DNA of 24,417 nucleotides from a virus: IMG/VR virus record IMGVR_UViG_3300018080_000579, positions 1 to 24,417 of that record. One strand, written 5' to 3'. Of this stretch, positions 15,365 to 23,612 are shown piece by piece (within the stretch, counting starts at the first letter, position 1; every line of letters starts with the position of its first letter). Made by a program: the position numbers and the translations under genes. The notes under the pieces were generated by a model. The model made no database searches. It saw nothing but the letters and a program-made list of their open reading frames with translations, and was not told the DNA's origin.

Positions 15365-15615
15365 TTCTTGACCACCTTTTTTGCAGCATCTGCAATTTGT
15401 TTAAATACTTGAGAATTACTTCCTTTTGCTGTAACAGCAACTTGATATGCAACAACTGTTGCAAGAACCGTACTCATAAAAATATAGCAAGAATTTGTTA
15501 CTTCAACACTGCCCCAAACATCATGCCACACAACCAAGCAACTCAATGTTACAACTAACAAGGTTAGAAAAAATCTTATTGAGCCAAAAACACATTTGAT
15601 AAATTCCATCAACAT
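15361..15615 (-). CDS. Holin-like two-segment membrane protein
   Basis: The ATG at 15615 follows GGAGG at 7 nt, and overlaps the stop of the upstream gene, so I prefer it to the TTG one codon before. The 84-aa protein has two hydrophobic segments, about 10-30 (VFGSIRFFLTLLVVTLSCLVV) and 42-62 (NSCYIFMSTVLATVVAYQVAV), and a basic C-terminus (AADAAKKVVKK-like). This is the size and layout of class II holins. It sits directly after the endolysin candidate. No strict holin family motif is recognised, so the name is an inference. Confidence 0.6.
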   Translation of the reverse strand: MLMEFIKCVFGSIRFFLTLLVVTLSCLVVWHDVWGSVEVTNSCYIFMSTVLATVVAYQVAVTAKGSNSQVFKQIADAAKKVVKK

Positions 15616-16151
15616 CAATATACCTCCACATCTAAAATTGTGTTGTTCTCAAACCATTGCTTAAATACATTTAAAAGCCTAACAGCATGATCAAGATTTT
15701 CTGGCTGTAAACCAAAACATCCAAGAGTTCCTTCAATACCATTAATTGGATCGTCAAAATGGATGGCAATACCAGTCATTCCAATAGAGCGCTCTTTTTC
15801 TTTTGGCGTTGCATCTTTGCTTAACGAAATAAACTCAAGCGGAACTTGAAAAGACAAGCCAAATGCTCCCATTCTCTTAAAATGCTCTGGATCTGTTTTG
15901 TCATATTGAATAAATTTATAACCTCGATAAATCCCTCGCGGCGCATATCCTCTGCCCCATCTGCCAGAAATAAACCTACACTCTAGACCTTTAAAATAGA
16001 GCGTTCCCCACTCTTCATTATCATCTTGCGGCTGCTCTTTATCATAACGAATATAAACTTTGTTGTTGTCAAAAGTTTCTTTTTTATCACCAAAAATTGT
16101 TCCTATTAAGCTTTTAAAAAACGACACTATATACCCCCAAATTTTACGCAT
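15615..16151 (-). CDS. Probable endolysin, L,D-transpeptidase-like fold
   Basis: 178-aa protein. Residues 3-20 are hydrophobic (IWGYIVSFFKSLIGTIF) and could be an amphipathic anchor or signal-arrest segment. The rest matches the plan of L,D-transpeptidase-like phage proteins and DUF5675/DUF2778-type enzymes: strand EWGTLYFKGLECRFI, then YAPRGIYRGYKF (the G-x-Y loop), and the active-site pattern IAIHFDD (H131) followed by GTLGCFGL (C145). Such enzymes cut or exchange peptidoglycan crosslinks, so I infer the cell-wall degrading function. It overlaps both neighbours by a few bases. No other endolysin candidate is found in the window. Confidence 0.55.
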   Translation of the reverse strand: MRKIWGYIVSFFKSLIGTIFGDKKETFDNNKVYIRYDKEQPQDDNEEWGTLYFKGLECRFISGRWGRGYAPRGIYRGYKFIQYDKTDPEHFKRMGAFGLSFQVPLEFISLSKDATPKEKERSIGMTGIAIHFDDPINGIEGTLGCFGLQPENLDHAVRLLNVFKQWFENNTILDVEVY

Positions 16152-16767
16152 ATGCTAATTTTCTAAAATAAGTATCCCAAGTATTTATAACCATAACTTC
16201 AAATGCTTGCAACAACCTATTTAATGTATCTGTCCTTGAGCCGTTCAATCCTTCACTATTATAAATATGGCAAATTAACTCAAGCTCTGTTGTGTACTTT
16301 GGCATTAACAATTCAGAAGTTTCTTTCATTAACTGGACTTCATATTGATAGCCCTCTTTGATTAAACGCTGCCAAGTGCCATTCATTTGCGATGTTGTGA
16401 TCTCTAAGATATCTTGAAAGTTCTTTTTTTCAGACTTTTTTAAATTTTGTTTATCATTAAAATAATTCATATACTTTTGAATAATAATAGATGTGCTGTT
16501 TTTCGCTGCAGTAATTATATGGTTTACTTTTTTTCTCTTTTCACTACTCAAATTATCTTCAAACTTAATAAGATATCTTTCAACTTTTTCAATGATATTA
16601 TCTTTTTTTTTGGAATTCTCCCTGAATGTTTTCGCTTCCCTATCGTGATGATCCCACTTTTGCTTATTTAGCCTACCCATGAACACCAGAGAAACGCCTA
16701 TTGCAAGTCCAATTGGTGCTGGCTGATTGATATATAATGTATAAAATTCCCCTAATTCTCTCAACAC
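16144..16767 (-). CDS. Unknown helical protein with N-terminal membrane segment
   Basis: 207-aa protein of unknown function. The start is a GTG at 16767 after GGGGGA at 9 nt. One hydrophobic segment (about 16-31, APIGLAIGVSLVFMGR) is followed by a strongly charged, helical region with coiled-coil character (about 35-140) and a C-terminal helical part. It overlaps the endolysin candidate by 8 nt (ATGCGTAA), so it belongs to the same block. An N-terminal anchor and helical domain could suit a lysis regulator, an antiholin or a superinfection exclusion protein, but nothing in the sequence decides. Confidence 0.8.
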   Translation of the reverse strand: MLRELGEFYTLYINQPAPIGLAIGVSLVFMGRLNKQKWDHHDREAKTFRENSKKKDNIIEKVERYLIKFEDNLSSEKRKKVNHIITAAKNSTSIIIQKYMNYFNDKQNLKKSEKKNFQDILEITTSQMNGTWQRLIKEGYQYEVQLMKETSELLMPKYTTELELICHIYNSEGLNGSRTDTLNRLLQAFEVMVINTWDTYFRKLAYA

Positions 16768-16791
16768 TTCTTTTGATCCCCCTGTTTGCTG

Positions 16792-18450
16792 TTAAAAAAG
16801 TTCCTCCCACCTTATGGCCAAGTCGACATCTCCGCTTGTTCCGCCTGGTGTTGATATTATAAATGTTGCAGTGTCGTTTGGCTGCAAGGTTAACGCTAAC
16901 TCTTTTACTATTTCAAAAAAGGTGTCAAGCCGACCCATCGTCCAGTCTAAAAATGTTTCCCCAGTTGCATCTGAAACAACTAGATCCGTACTAACCTCCA
17001 AAACGGAATCTGCGCTAACGTCATTCCATGTCTCACCACCAACCAATGGTGCGTTTTTTAATATTTTCCATCCTACAATTTTGTTAAGGTCTGTTGCTGC
17101 AGAAATTAAATCCAATACTGCAGGAATCCTATTTTCTATTCCGCTATATGTGCTTTTATTTCTAAAGCCAACCAAGGTATCTATCCCAGAAGTAATTGCC
17201 TGTAGCCCCAAAGAATAATTGAACTTTCTTGATCCAGGATCTGTTTCTGCACCATCAACAATGCCAGCCGTTAAACTTCCTGTTGAAAAAACAAGATCTG
17301 TTGTATTCCCAGCATTAACAGCCTCTGCCCTGACAGGCAAATTTGTTTGTGTAATATGAGTTATTGTTTGGGTGTTTGGATATTCAATGCGGCCAATATT
17401 TCGCCAAACCCCAGATGAATCAAGAACAGAAAAGTTTATAGTTGCAAAGCCAAGATATCCAAAAGTTATTGCATATACATTTCCTTTTGTTGGATCAAAT
17501 ACCTCCAGGGGAAACACCTTTGTTATATCAACTACTTGCTGATAATCAACGCCCTGTCTCCTGCGGCCAACTACAAATTCAGTTTCATTGTACCCAAGAT
17601 AAAACCCATCATTGCTATCAAACAGCCCTGCATATTGGTGCGAACTTGCAACCCCTTGGGAAAAAACGCCCGTAAAATAACAATATGCCTCATGGCCAGG
17701 AATATATCTTAAATATGTATTACTCTGGATTGTAACCGCGCCGTTGCTATCTGTTCCTGTATTAATTGTCAATAAAGAGTTGGCAACATTTGCCGCGCCA
17801 GACCCGACAATAGTTGTTGTTGCATCATCGCTGGCAAGCCCATATTGAAATTGAGCCGCAATTGTCGGCTTTCTCATCCCAACTAGCCTATCGCCAAATA
17901 CACTATTAAGCGCAGTTCTTTTATTGTGATCTGTATCATTAACATGTATTGGGTTTGATTCATTGTCTGCATTAACAACAATTTCGCTCATTTTTGGAAT
18001 AAAAATATTTGTTATTCCAACGCGATCTGCAGTATGAAACTCTATCTTAACAGCATTCATTCCAACTGGAGCGCCAAAGCGAACAATTTTGCTTGTCAAC
18101 TTTGTGCTATCGCTAGATTCATCAAATATTGGAACTTCGCCACCACCAGACGTTACAGCATAAATTTTAATATTACTAAAGTTTCCACCCTCTGAATTGC
18201 CAAAAGCTATGCTTGGGAAAACAGTGCTTCTCTGAAAATGAACAAGCAGGGTTTTTGGGTTATCAGAAGAATCATTATAAACTTCTGAATGCAAATCGTT
18301 AAAAAAGTCGCAAACATCCCCAGTCCAGCCAGATATATCACTTCTCTCTTTGTCTATGTCCTTACAATAAACGCTGTCTCCATCTGTTGGAACTGGATTT
18401 TGCAAGTCTGCTCTTTGTTTGCCAAGTTTTTTTACTGAACTTCTTTCCAT
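16792..18450 (-). CDS. Probable virion appendage protein (head fibre or similar)
   Basis: 552-aa protein rich in beta, Thr, Ser, Gly and Asn. The N-terminal 150 residues have a beta-sandwich-like pattern (ALLVHFQRSTVFPSIAFG-type strands). About residues 225-395 contain a region with YIPGHEAYCYFTGVFSQG, DSNDGFYLGYN, then DPTKGNVYAITFGYLGFATINF and NAGNTTDLVFSTGS, a pattern I associate with jelly-roll-type domains of phage surface proteins. The end (LALTLQPNDTATFIIST) is also beta. It could be a head fibre, neck appendage or receptor-binding accessory. Its place between portal and lysis cassette is unusual for tail fibres. It begins 3 nt after the previous stop. Confidence 0.55.
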   Translation of the reverse strand: MERSSVKKLGKQRADLQNPVPTDGDSVYCKDIDKERSDISGWTGDVCDFFNDLHSEVYNDSSDNPKTLLVHFQRSTVFPSIAFGNSEGGNFSNIKIYAVTSGGGEVPIFDESSDSTKLTSKIVRFGAPVGMNAVKIEFHTADRVGITNIFIPKMSEIVVNADNESNPIHVNDTDHNKRTALNSVFGDRLVGMRKPTIAAQFQYGLASDDATTTIVGSGAANVANSLLTINTGTDSNGAVTIQSNTYLRYIPGHEAYCYFTGVFSQGVASSHQYAGLFDSNDGFYLGYNETEFVVGRRRQGVDYQQVVDITKVFPLEVFDPTKGNVYAITFGYLGFATINFSVLDSSGVWRNIGRIEYPNTQTITHITQTNLPVRAEAVNAGNTTDLVFSTGSLTAGIVDGAETDPGSRKFNYSLGLQAITSGIDTLVGFRNKSTYSGIENRIPAVLDLISAATDLNKIVGWKILKNAPLVGGETWNDVSADSVLEVSTDLVVSDATGETFLDWTMGRLDTFFEIVKELALTLQPNDTATFIISTPGGTSGDVDLAIRWEELF

Positions 18451-18452
18451 TA

Positions 18453-18770
18453 TTACAGCCCATCATCGGCAATGACAACATCGCCAAGCGACCCTTTAAC
18501 ATAAGTTTTTCGAGTGCTTACAGCTTCAATAATTTGCCCTGTAAAGTCAAACGGTATTGCGCCAATATCATTTGTGTTTACAGTGTTAACAAGAATCCTT
18601 GAATCTTCACCTTTTCTTGGATCAACTTTTGATTCAACAGTAATTGTTCCCTCTGGACATTCAATATATTCATCCTCTGGAGTAGGTGTCATTGCAGCCT
18701 TATCCTCTGCAGAATACTTGCTATCAGCTAGATCTTGAGCAGATCCAAAAAAATAAATCGTTCTGCCCAT
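18453..18770 (-). CDS. Small unknown protein, probable head-module
   Basis: 105-aa acidic protein with no family that I recognise. The first third is helical and polar (AQDLADSKYSAEDKAAM), the rest probably beta (GTITVESKVDPRKGED, FDFTGQIIEAVSTRKTYVKGSLGDVVI). It begins with MGR like its upstream neighbour and is separated from it by only 3 nt. It may be a small partner of the 552-aa protein that follows after 2 nt, for example an attachment or chaperone protein. That is inferred only from adjacency. Confidence 0.7.
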   Translation of the reverse strand: MGRTIYFFGSAQDLADSKYSAEDKAAMTPTPEDEYIECPEGTITVESKVDPRKGEDSRILVNTVNTNDIGAIPFDFTGQIIEAVSTRKTYVKGSLGDVVIADDGL

Positions 18771-18773
18771 TTT

Positions 18774-19385
18774 TTATTTCTCTTTTTTAGATTCTTTTTT
18801 ATAGCTTGGGTTTGGAAGTCTTTTTAAGCAGATTTTGTTTTGACACTCAAGCCACTGTTTAGTTTCCTTCATTTCAGTTAAACAAGATGGACAACGCAAA
18901 GATTTTTTTGGCTTGTTCTCCCTCTCGCTCATTTTAAGGGCTTTTTTTGTTTCAGATTCACCCCTAAGATCAAGATTTTGTTCTTTTATTTCATCCTCTT
19001 CTGTTTTTTCAGAATCGGCCTTTTCTTTATCATCTTTACCAACAAGCTTTTTAGCAGCATCGCCAATTTTGCCAAGAATGCTTTTGTTTTCTTCTGAATT
19101 TTCAGATGAATTATCATCACCATTTTCAGTTGAATTATTTTCAGAAGATTCTGTTGCTTCTGGAGCATCTTCTTTTATAAGCTTTTCAATCTCTTCAATC
19201 AAAACTTCTTTTTTCAAAGTTTCAGCATCTTTAATTTCTGCAATTTGAGCAACTGCAACTAAATCTGCTTGTTCCATATCAGATAATTTTTTATCAGCCA
19301 AAAGCTCTTTGATATCAGACGCTTTTTTATCCTCAACCAAATTTTTCGCTGCTTCATCACTTTTGTTATTATCATTTCTTCCCAT
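18774..19385 (-). CDS. Acidic, low-complexity protein with C-terminal zinc ribbon
   Basis: 203-aa highly charged protein. Residues about 22-72 are helical with repeated Leu/Ala and Lys/Glu, resembling short HeH/SAP-like or Rho-N-like phage domains (SDIKELLADKKLSDMEQADL). Residues about 73-160 are Ser/Glu/Asn/Asp-rich and probably disordered. Residues 165-186 hold C165-x2-C168 and C181-x4-C186, likely a zinc-binding knuckle reminiscent of Mu Com-type fingers, followed by a basic tail. A role in nucleic-acid binding or translation control is possible. A strong GGAGGT site and an extended -10 element precede it. Confidence 0.7.
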   Translation of the reverse strand: MGRNDNNKSDEAAKNLVEDKKASDIKELLADKKLSDMEQADLVAVAQIAEIKDAETLKKEVLIEEIEKLIKEDAPEATESSENNSTENGDDNSSENSEENKSILGKIGDAAKKLVGKDDKEKADSEKTEEDEIKEQNLDLRGESETKKALKMSERENKPKKSLRCPSCLTEMKETKQWLECQNKICLKRLPNPSYKKESKKEK

Positions 19386-19415
19386 TGTAGTTACCTCCAG
19401 TATTTATTGACATAA

Positions 19416-19424
19416 ATTATATCA
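19416..19424 (-). promoter_or_regulatory. Possible extended -10 promoter before the zinc-ribbon gene
   Basis: The minus strand reads TGATATAAT in the 42-nt gap after the portal gene: a perfect -10 with the TGn extension. No good -35 is seen. Initiation near 19409 would give a leader of about 24 nt with GGAGGT. It could drive the appendage and lysis block separately from packaging genes. Confidence 0.4.
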
Positions 19425-19427
19425 TAA

Positions 19428-21233
19428 CTAAGTATTTTTATCTTCATCATCTTCATTAATTTCATCAACGTCACCATTATTTCCATTATTTGTTTTTGTC
19501 TCTTGGGGAGATGATATGCCTAGCTTTTCAACCATCTCTTGTTCCTTTTGAATCTTTGCAAGAGTGTCTGCATAATCCTCTCCATATGTCTCTTCAACCA
19601 TTGAGGACATTGAGCGGCCACTTATTTCTTTTAAAACTTTAACTGTATTTGCTTCTTTTAACGGATCAACATGCGGCAATGCTTTGCCAATAAATCTTGC
19701 ATTTGTATATGCAGATAAAATTATTTCATCTTGAGCAAGCAATGCCTTTATGTATCCTGGAACTTTAATATCATACTGCAGTGCTGTTAACATAAAAAAT
19801 GTATCATAATAAGGCTTATAAAAATTATCATTTAATGATTGTCGCCAATTCAAAAGCGCTCCACCCTCAAACAACTTTGCAGCCATTCTTGATGCTGAAA
19901 AATTATTTGTAAAAACCATCAATGCAACTTCCCAAGGAACATCCAGCGCTGCACAAATATATTTTGCATTTGCATCATAATAATCTTTATAACTTGCTGG
20001 CGGCCTAGATGTGTCCCACTTGTTAACCTTTTGATCTTTTCCAAGGTTAATCACATTTCCGCCAGTGTTTTTTGCAAAATTTTCTGCTATTTGATCTCCA
20101 TTTAATTTACTTGAACCATCATAATCAACGCGCTCAACACCTGTTGTGTTTCTATTAACAACCTTTGGCTTCATTGGATTTAACCCTGTGCTTGATTGCC
20201 CATGCTCAATAAATCCAATTATCTTTGCTGATTGTTCAGAGTTTAAAACTTCTGATCTTGAATATCTTCTTAGCAGCTCCGCCTTTTCCATAACAACGCC
20301 AAGCATCGGCATCCCACGCGTTTCACCAAGGCGATACTCGTTTCCATAAAGAAGCCATGCTGTTCTTCTGCCAGTTTTTTCTCCCCAAGCTGGAACAAAT
20401 ACTGGAATTGTATTAACCACATCTTCTTTTTTCTCTTCATCTGATTTTCCAGAATCATTATCATAAACAGGCTTATCTGTTATTTGAGAAACATAATATC
20501 CAACATGCGTTCCGCTAGAATCAACCTCAACCCCATTAATTACCCTATGCCCAGCTGGAACTTTTCTTTTTTCGGTTTTGCCATCTGGCAACTTAACTTC
20601 AATTTCTTCTGGCATTATTGTTTTGTCAAAACAAAACAAACCAGGATCACAAACATTTGCTCCATCAACTATTTGTATTTTTGAAACGCCATCTATAACC
20701 CTATTTATTATTAAAACATCTCCACCAACTAAGGCATTATAAAGAGCTGTTTTTGCAAGCTTATGAAGAGTTCGTTCACTTGTAGTGTCTGACAATTTTT
20801 TATTCTTTGAATTAACCTTGAACAAATCTTCAATAAAATCAACAAGATCTTTTTTTGATTGATCTGTTCCAGTATTGACTCCAAGAGATTTTAGCAACCT
20901 AAACATTGGCTCTGCTTGTAACTTTAGACCGTCACCAATAACAAAAGAAATTAACCTTCTCACAACCATTGCAGCAAGTTCATCTTTAGCCATTGCCGAC
21001 CAACTGCGCTCTCTTAGCGTGTAATAATCAAGCGTTGTAACATCTGGATATGCCATTGATCCAGATATTGTTGCTCCTGTATATTGTGATCCATAGGAAT
21101 TACCAAAAAACAAACCAAGCATATTTGCATATGCCGCAGCTTGTTCTTTTTGGGTGTTTGGGGTGCGACCAGCGCCCCCCAAACGAGTTACCGAAGTAAC
21201 TACAGCGTGCTTCATTTTACCAAATATATTCAT
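19428..21233 (-). CDS. Portal protein, lambda gpB family
   Basis: 601-aa portal of the lambda gpB family, the dodecameric channel through which DNA enters the head. Near the N-terminus DYYTLRERSWSAMAKDELAAMVVRRLISFVIGDGLKLQ is the family hallmark; QIVDGANVCDPG, TGRRTAWLLYGNEYRLGETRGMPMLGVVMEKAELLRRYSRSEV and YICAALDVPWEVALMVFTNNFSASRMAA are also typical. The C-terminus is acidic. Lambda gpB is 533 residues, so this one is somewhat longer. The start overlaps the stop of the gpW-like gene by one base (TAATG). Confidence 0.95.
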   Translation of the reverse strand: MNIFGKMKHAVVTSVTRLGGAGRTPNTQKEQAAAYANMLGLFFGNSYGSQYTGATISGSMAYPDVTTLDYYTLRERSWSAMAKDELAAMVVRRLISFVIGDGLKLQAEPMFRLLKSLGVNTGTDQSKKDLVDFIEDLFKVNSKNKKLSDTTSERTLHKLAKTALYNALVGGDVLIINRVIDGVSKIQIVDGANVCDPGLFCFDKTIMPEEIEVKLPDGKTEKRKVPAGHRVINGVEVDSSGTHVGYYVSQITDKPVYDNDSGKSDEEKKEDVVNTIPVFVPAWGEKTGRRTAWLLYGNEYRLGETRGMPMLGVVMEKAELLRRYSRSEVLNSEQSAKIIGFIEHGQSSTGLNPMKPKVVNRNTTGVERVDYDGSSKLNGDQIAENFAKNTGGNVINLGKDQKVNKWDTSRPPASYKDYYDANAKYICAALDVPWEVALMVFTNNFSASRMAAKLFEGGALLNWRQSLNDNFYKPYYDTFFMLTALQYDIKVPGYIKALLAQDEIILSAYTNARFIGKALPHVDPLKEANTVKVLKEISGRSMSSMVEETYGEDYADTLAKIQKEQEMVEKLGISSPQETKTNNGNNGDVDEINEDDEDKNT

Positions 21234-21550
21234 TAATAACTACCCCAAAAAACAGATTCATCTCTTAATGCCGTCCAGTTAGTACCACAAAATGCTTGAA
21301 CTAATTCATTGTATAGGCTCAAAATGTTGCGATAATCTTTTATAAGAGCCGCCATGCTATCAACCCGCACTGTCTGAACTGTTTGGCCAGTGTTGATTGT
21401 ATAATTAACAACAGATCCGCCCTGGATCTGCTTAACCATCGCTGGTATAAACTCACTAAGCAACGAATGAAGCCCAGCAATTTGATCTTCAATTGTTTTG
21501 CATTGATCTAATATTTCAGAACTAGCAGCTTGTAATGTACAGTAAGTCAT
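21233..21550 (-). CDS. Head-tail joining protein, gpW-like
   Basis: 105-aa protein between terminase and portal genes, the place of lambda W. The part about residues 48-90 (VVNYTINTGQTVQTVRVDSMAALIKDYRNILSLYNEL) resembles the gpW pattern of a short hairpin followed by a helix. gpW is 68 residues; this protein has an additional helical N-terminal part (about 1-45). The position and the C-terminal pattern support the name. No Shine-Dalgarno site is visible before the ATG. Known gpW binds below the portal and stabilises packaged DNA. Confidence 0.65.
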   Translation of the reverse strand: MTYCTLQAASSEILDQCKTIEDQIAGLHSLLSEFIPAMVKQIQGGSVVNYTINTGQTVQTVRVDSMAALIKDYRNILSLYNELVQAFCGTNWTALRDESVFWGSY

Positions 21551-21581
21551 GGCGATATTGTACCATAATTAATATTAAATA

Positions 21582-23612
21582 TTAACTTTTGGTTTTCCCT
21601 TCTTTTTCTTCTAACAATTCAGCCTGTAAATGCTCAAATACAACGCTGCTATCAACCTTTGGCTTTCCATGAGCATCAACCAATTCAAATTCAAGCAAGC
21701 ATGTTCTCTCTATATAATAATCGGCTGCAGCAATGCAATAAACAAAAGTATCAAAAGCCTCATTTCGGCGACCGTCTGATTTCCATTTATATCTGATAAC
21801 ATTTCCAACTTGCTCTTTTACTTTTTTCTCTGCAGTTAATTGATGAAGATATTTTTCAATTGATTTATTTTTCATATCACTAAACACATTTGGAAACTCT
21901 GCCCAACCATGCGGATAATCTTCAAACTCACGCCACTCCCTTGATAGCCAACTACTTAATTTATTTTTATAAAGGTTAACATATGGCTCAACCAATATTA
22001 AACCATAATCATTTAATCTAGTTGTTTTTAGCTCGTTTCTGGTTTTTGCAGTATCATCTTGCCCCTTCAAAGGAAAAAATAAATCAAATTCAATATCTTT
22101 GTTTGAATCTCTGCAAAACTCATATACAGTGTGTGTTCTTGCACCATCCGAGCTATCAACAACAATTAATTCAATTAATCTTGGATTTGACCAACCACCA
22201 CCAGGAAAACGCTCTTCACTAAGGGCTTTTAATTTTTTCCAAGGCTCACTTGATTTATCTCCAGTATCACCATGCCATACACGATAATCAACTGTCCAGT
22301 TTCTATAGCGATCACCAAAGGCTTTAATCTCAACCTCCAGCCTGTCATGCTGAACATCACATGCGGCAACCACAAATAATGCCCCCTCTTGCAGCCTATT
22401 TGGAGCGAAGTTTTTTCGCCTTGGATATACATTTGTTTTGACAATTGAAGCAGTCTTATCATCGAACGGAACGCCCTCATTCATGTTTTTAAATGTTTTA
22501 AGCTTAACAGGATCTTTTTTTGATTCAAGAAAATCTTTTACAACTTCCCACCATTCCTTTGCTGGTGAATAAAACGATGATAAATGATAGCTTCTAAAAT
22601 ATGGAACTTTACTTTTTGCAGTAGGAAACCATTGCCCCTTAATATTCATCTCTCTTTTATGATATTCCTTTATAATGCCAGCACAAAACTTGCATTTATA
22701 CCCAACGCTTTTATAATCTCCAGCCTTGCACTCTGTGCTATTAAAAACAAATCCATATGGTTTATGATTAATATTGTTCTTTTTATCAAAAACCTGGTGT
22801 TCATCTGAATATTTTCCGCCATTATATCTAAAGAAAACCAGCACTTGACGTTTTCCGCAATGAGGACACGGCACGAAATAGCGCCGCTTATCTCCCATTT
22901 CATAATATTTTTCAATTTTTGTTTCTTCTTTAGTTGTTGGAGTTGAAATATATCCTATCTTTTTTCCCTTACCAAATGAATCTGTTCTTTTTTTTGCCAA
23001 ATCAATCGGGCTACCCTCACCACCAATATCATTTGGATATCCATCAATTTCATCTAATAACAATATTTTAATAGACATAGAGCGCAAATCGGCTGGATTA
23101 TGTGAACCAGCCAACCGCAAAAAGCCTCCAGGAAATTCAACCATTGTTGCAGTATCACCTTGCCGCCTTGAGTTTCTTGTTGAATTATCCGCTTTGATTT
23201 TATCTTGCAATCCAGAATTATTAATCATAGACGCTATACGAACATTTTTAAATTCTTTTAATAATCCCTTATCAGCAGAAACAAGCATCATTGGAGCTGG
23301 AGAATAATCCATTCTATAGCCAATTGTGTTTAAAAATATTCCATCTGTAAAACCAAGCTGCACGCCCTTCATAATAGCAACTTCTCTTACATCGCTATTA
23401 TCAGCAAAACAATCTGCAATCTCTCTTGTATATGGAGTATAATCAAATGAAAATTTTCCTGGCCTTGATGTTTCCTTTTTTGTTAAATATCTTTTGTTTT
23501 CAGCCCATTCAGAAATGCTTGGCAAAATCTTACTTGGTATTGCTGAACGCAACATTCTAAAAACTTTTTGAGCTTGCGCAGAAGCATCAACTCCAAAATC
23601 AACATCACTCAT
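21582..23612 (-). CDS. Terminase large subunit, lambda gpA family
   Basis: 676-aa packaging motor and nuclease. The ATPase part has a variant P-loop MKGVQLGFTDG (81-91; compare lambda gpA KSARVGYSK), and Walker B ILLLDEID with D187-E188. A zinc ribbon is seen as C249-x2-C252 and C307-x2-C310. The nuclease part begins near 413 with VVAACDVQHDRLEVE, in which D419 is the probable first metal ligand; later FDTFVYCIAA resembles the last nuclease motif region. Length is close to lambda gpA (641). It overlaps the small subunit by 8 nt (ATGAGTGA). A cos-type packaging is implied by the family but no cos site can be shown in the window. Confidence 0.95.
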   Translation of the reverse strand: MSDVDFGVDASAQAQKVFRMLRSAIPSKILPSISEWAENKRYLTKKETSRPGKFSFDYTPYTREIADCFADNSDVREVAIMKGVQLGFTDGIFLNTIGYRMDYSPAPMMLVSADKGLLKEFKNVRIASMINNSGLQDKIKADNSTRNSRRQGDTATMVEFPGGFLRLAGSHNPADLRSMSIKILLLDEIDGYPNDIGGEGSPIDLAKKRTDSFGKGKKIGYISTPTTKEETKIEKYYEMGDKRRYFVPCPHCGKRQVLVFFRYNGGKYSDEHQVFDKKNNINHKPYGFVFNSTECKAGDYKSVGYKCKFCAGIIKEYHKREMNIKGQWFPTAKSKVPYFRSYHLSSFYSPAKEWWEVVKDFLESKKDPVKLKTFKNMNEGVPFDDKTASIVKTNVYPRRKNFAPNRLQEGALFVVAACDVQHDRLEVEIKAFGDRYRNWTVDYRVWHGDTGDKSSEPWKKLKALSEERFPGGGWSNPRLIELIVVDSSDGARTHTVYEFCRDSNKDIEFDLFFPLKGQDDTAKTRNELKTTRLNDYGLILVEPYVNLYKNKLSSWLSREWREFEDYPHGWAEFPNVFSDMKNKSIEKYLHQLTAEKKVKEQVGNVIRYKWKSDGRRNEAFDTFVYCIAAADYYIERTCLLEFELVDAHGKPKVDSSVVFEHLQAELLEEKEGKTKS

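Noticed and set aside
15616-15618. TTG start for the holin-like gene
   Set aside because: The next codon is ATG with GGAGG at 7 nt, a better start.
18913-19248. Plus-strand Ser/Leu/Phe-rich open frame
   Set aside because: It is the complement of the Glu/Lys/Ser-rich zinc-ribbon gene; the composition follows from that.
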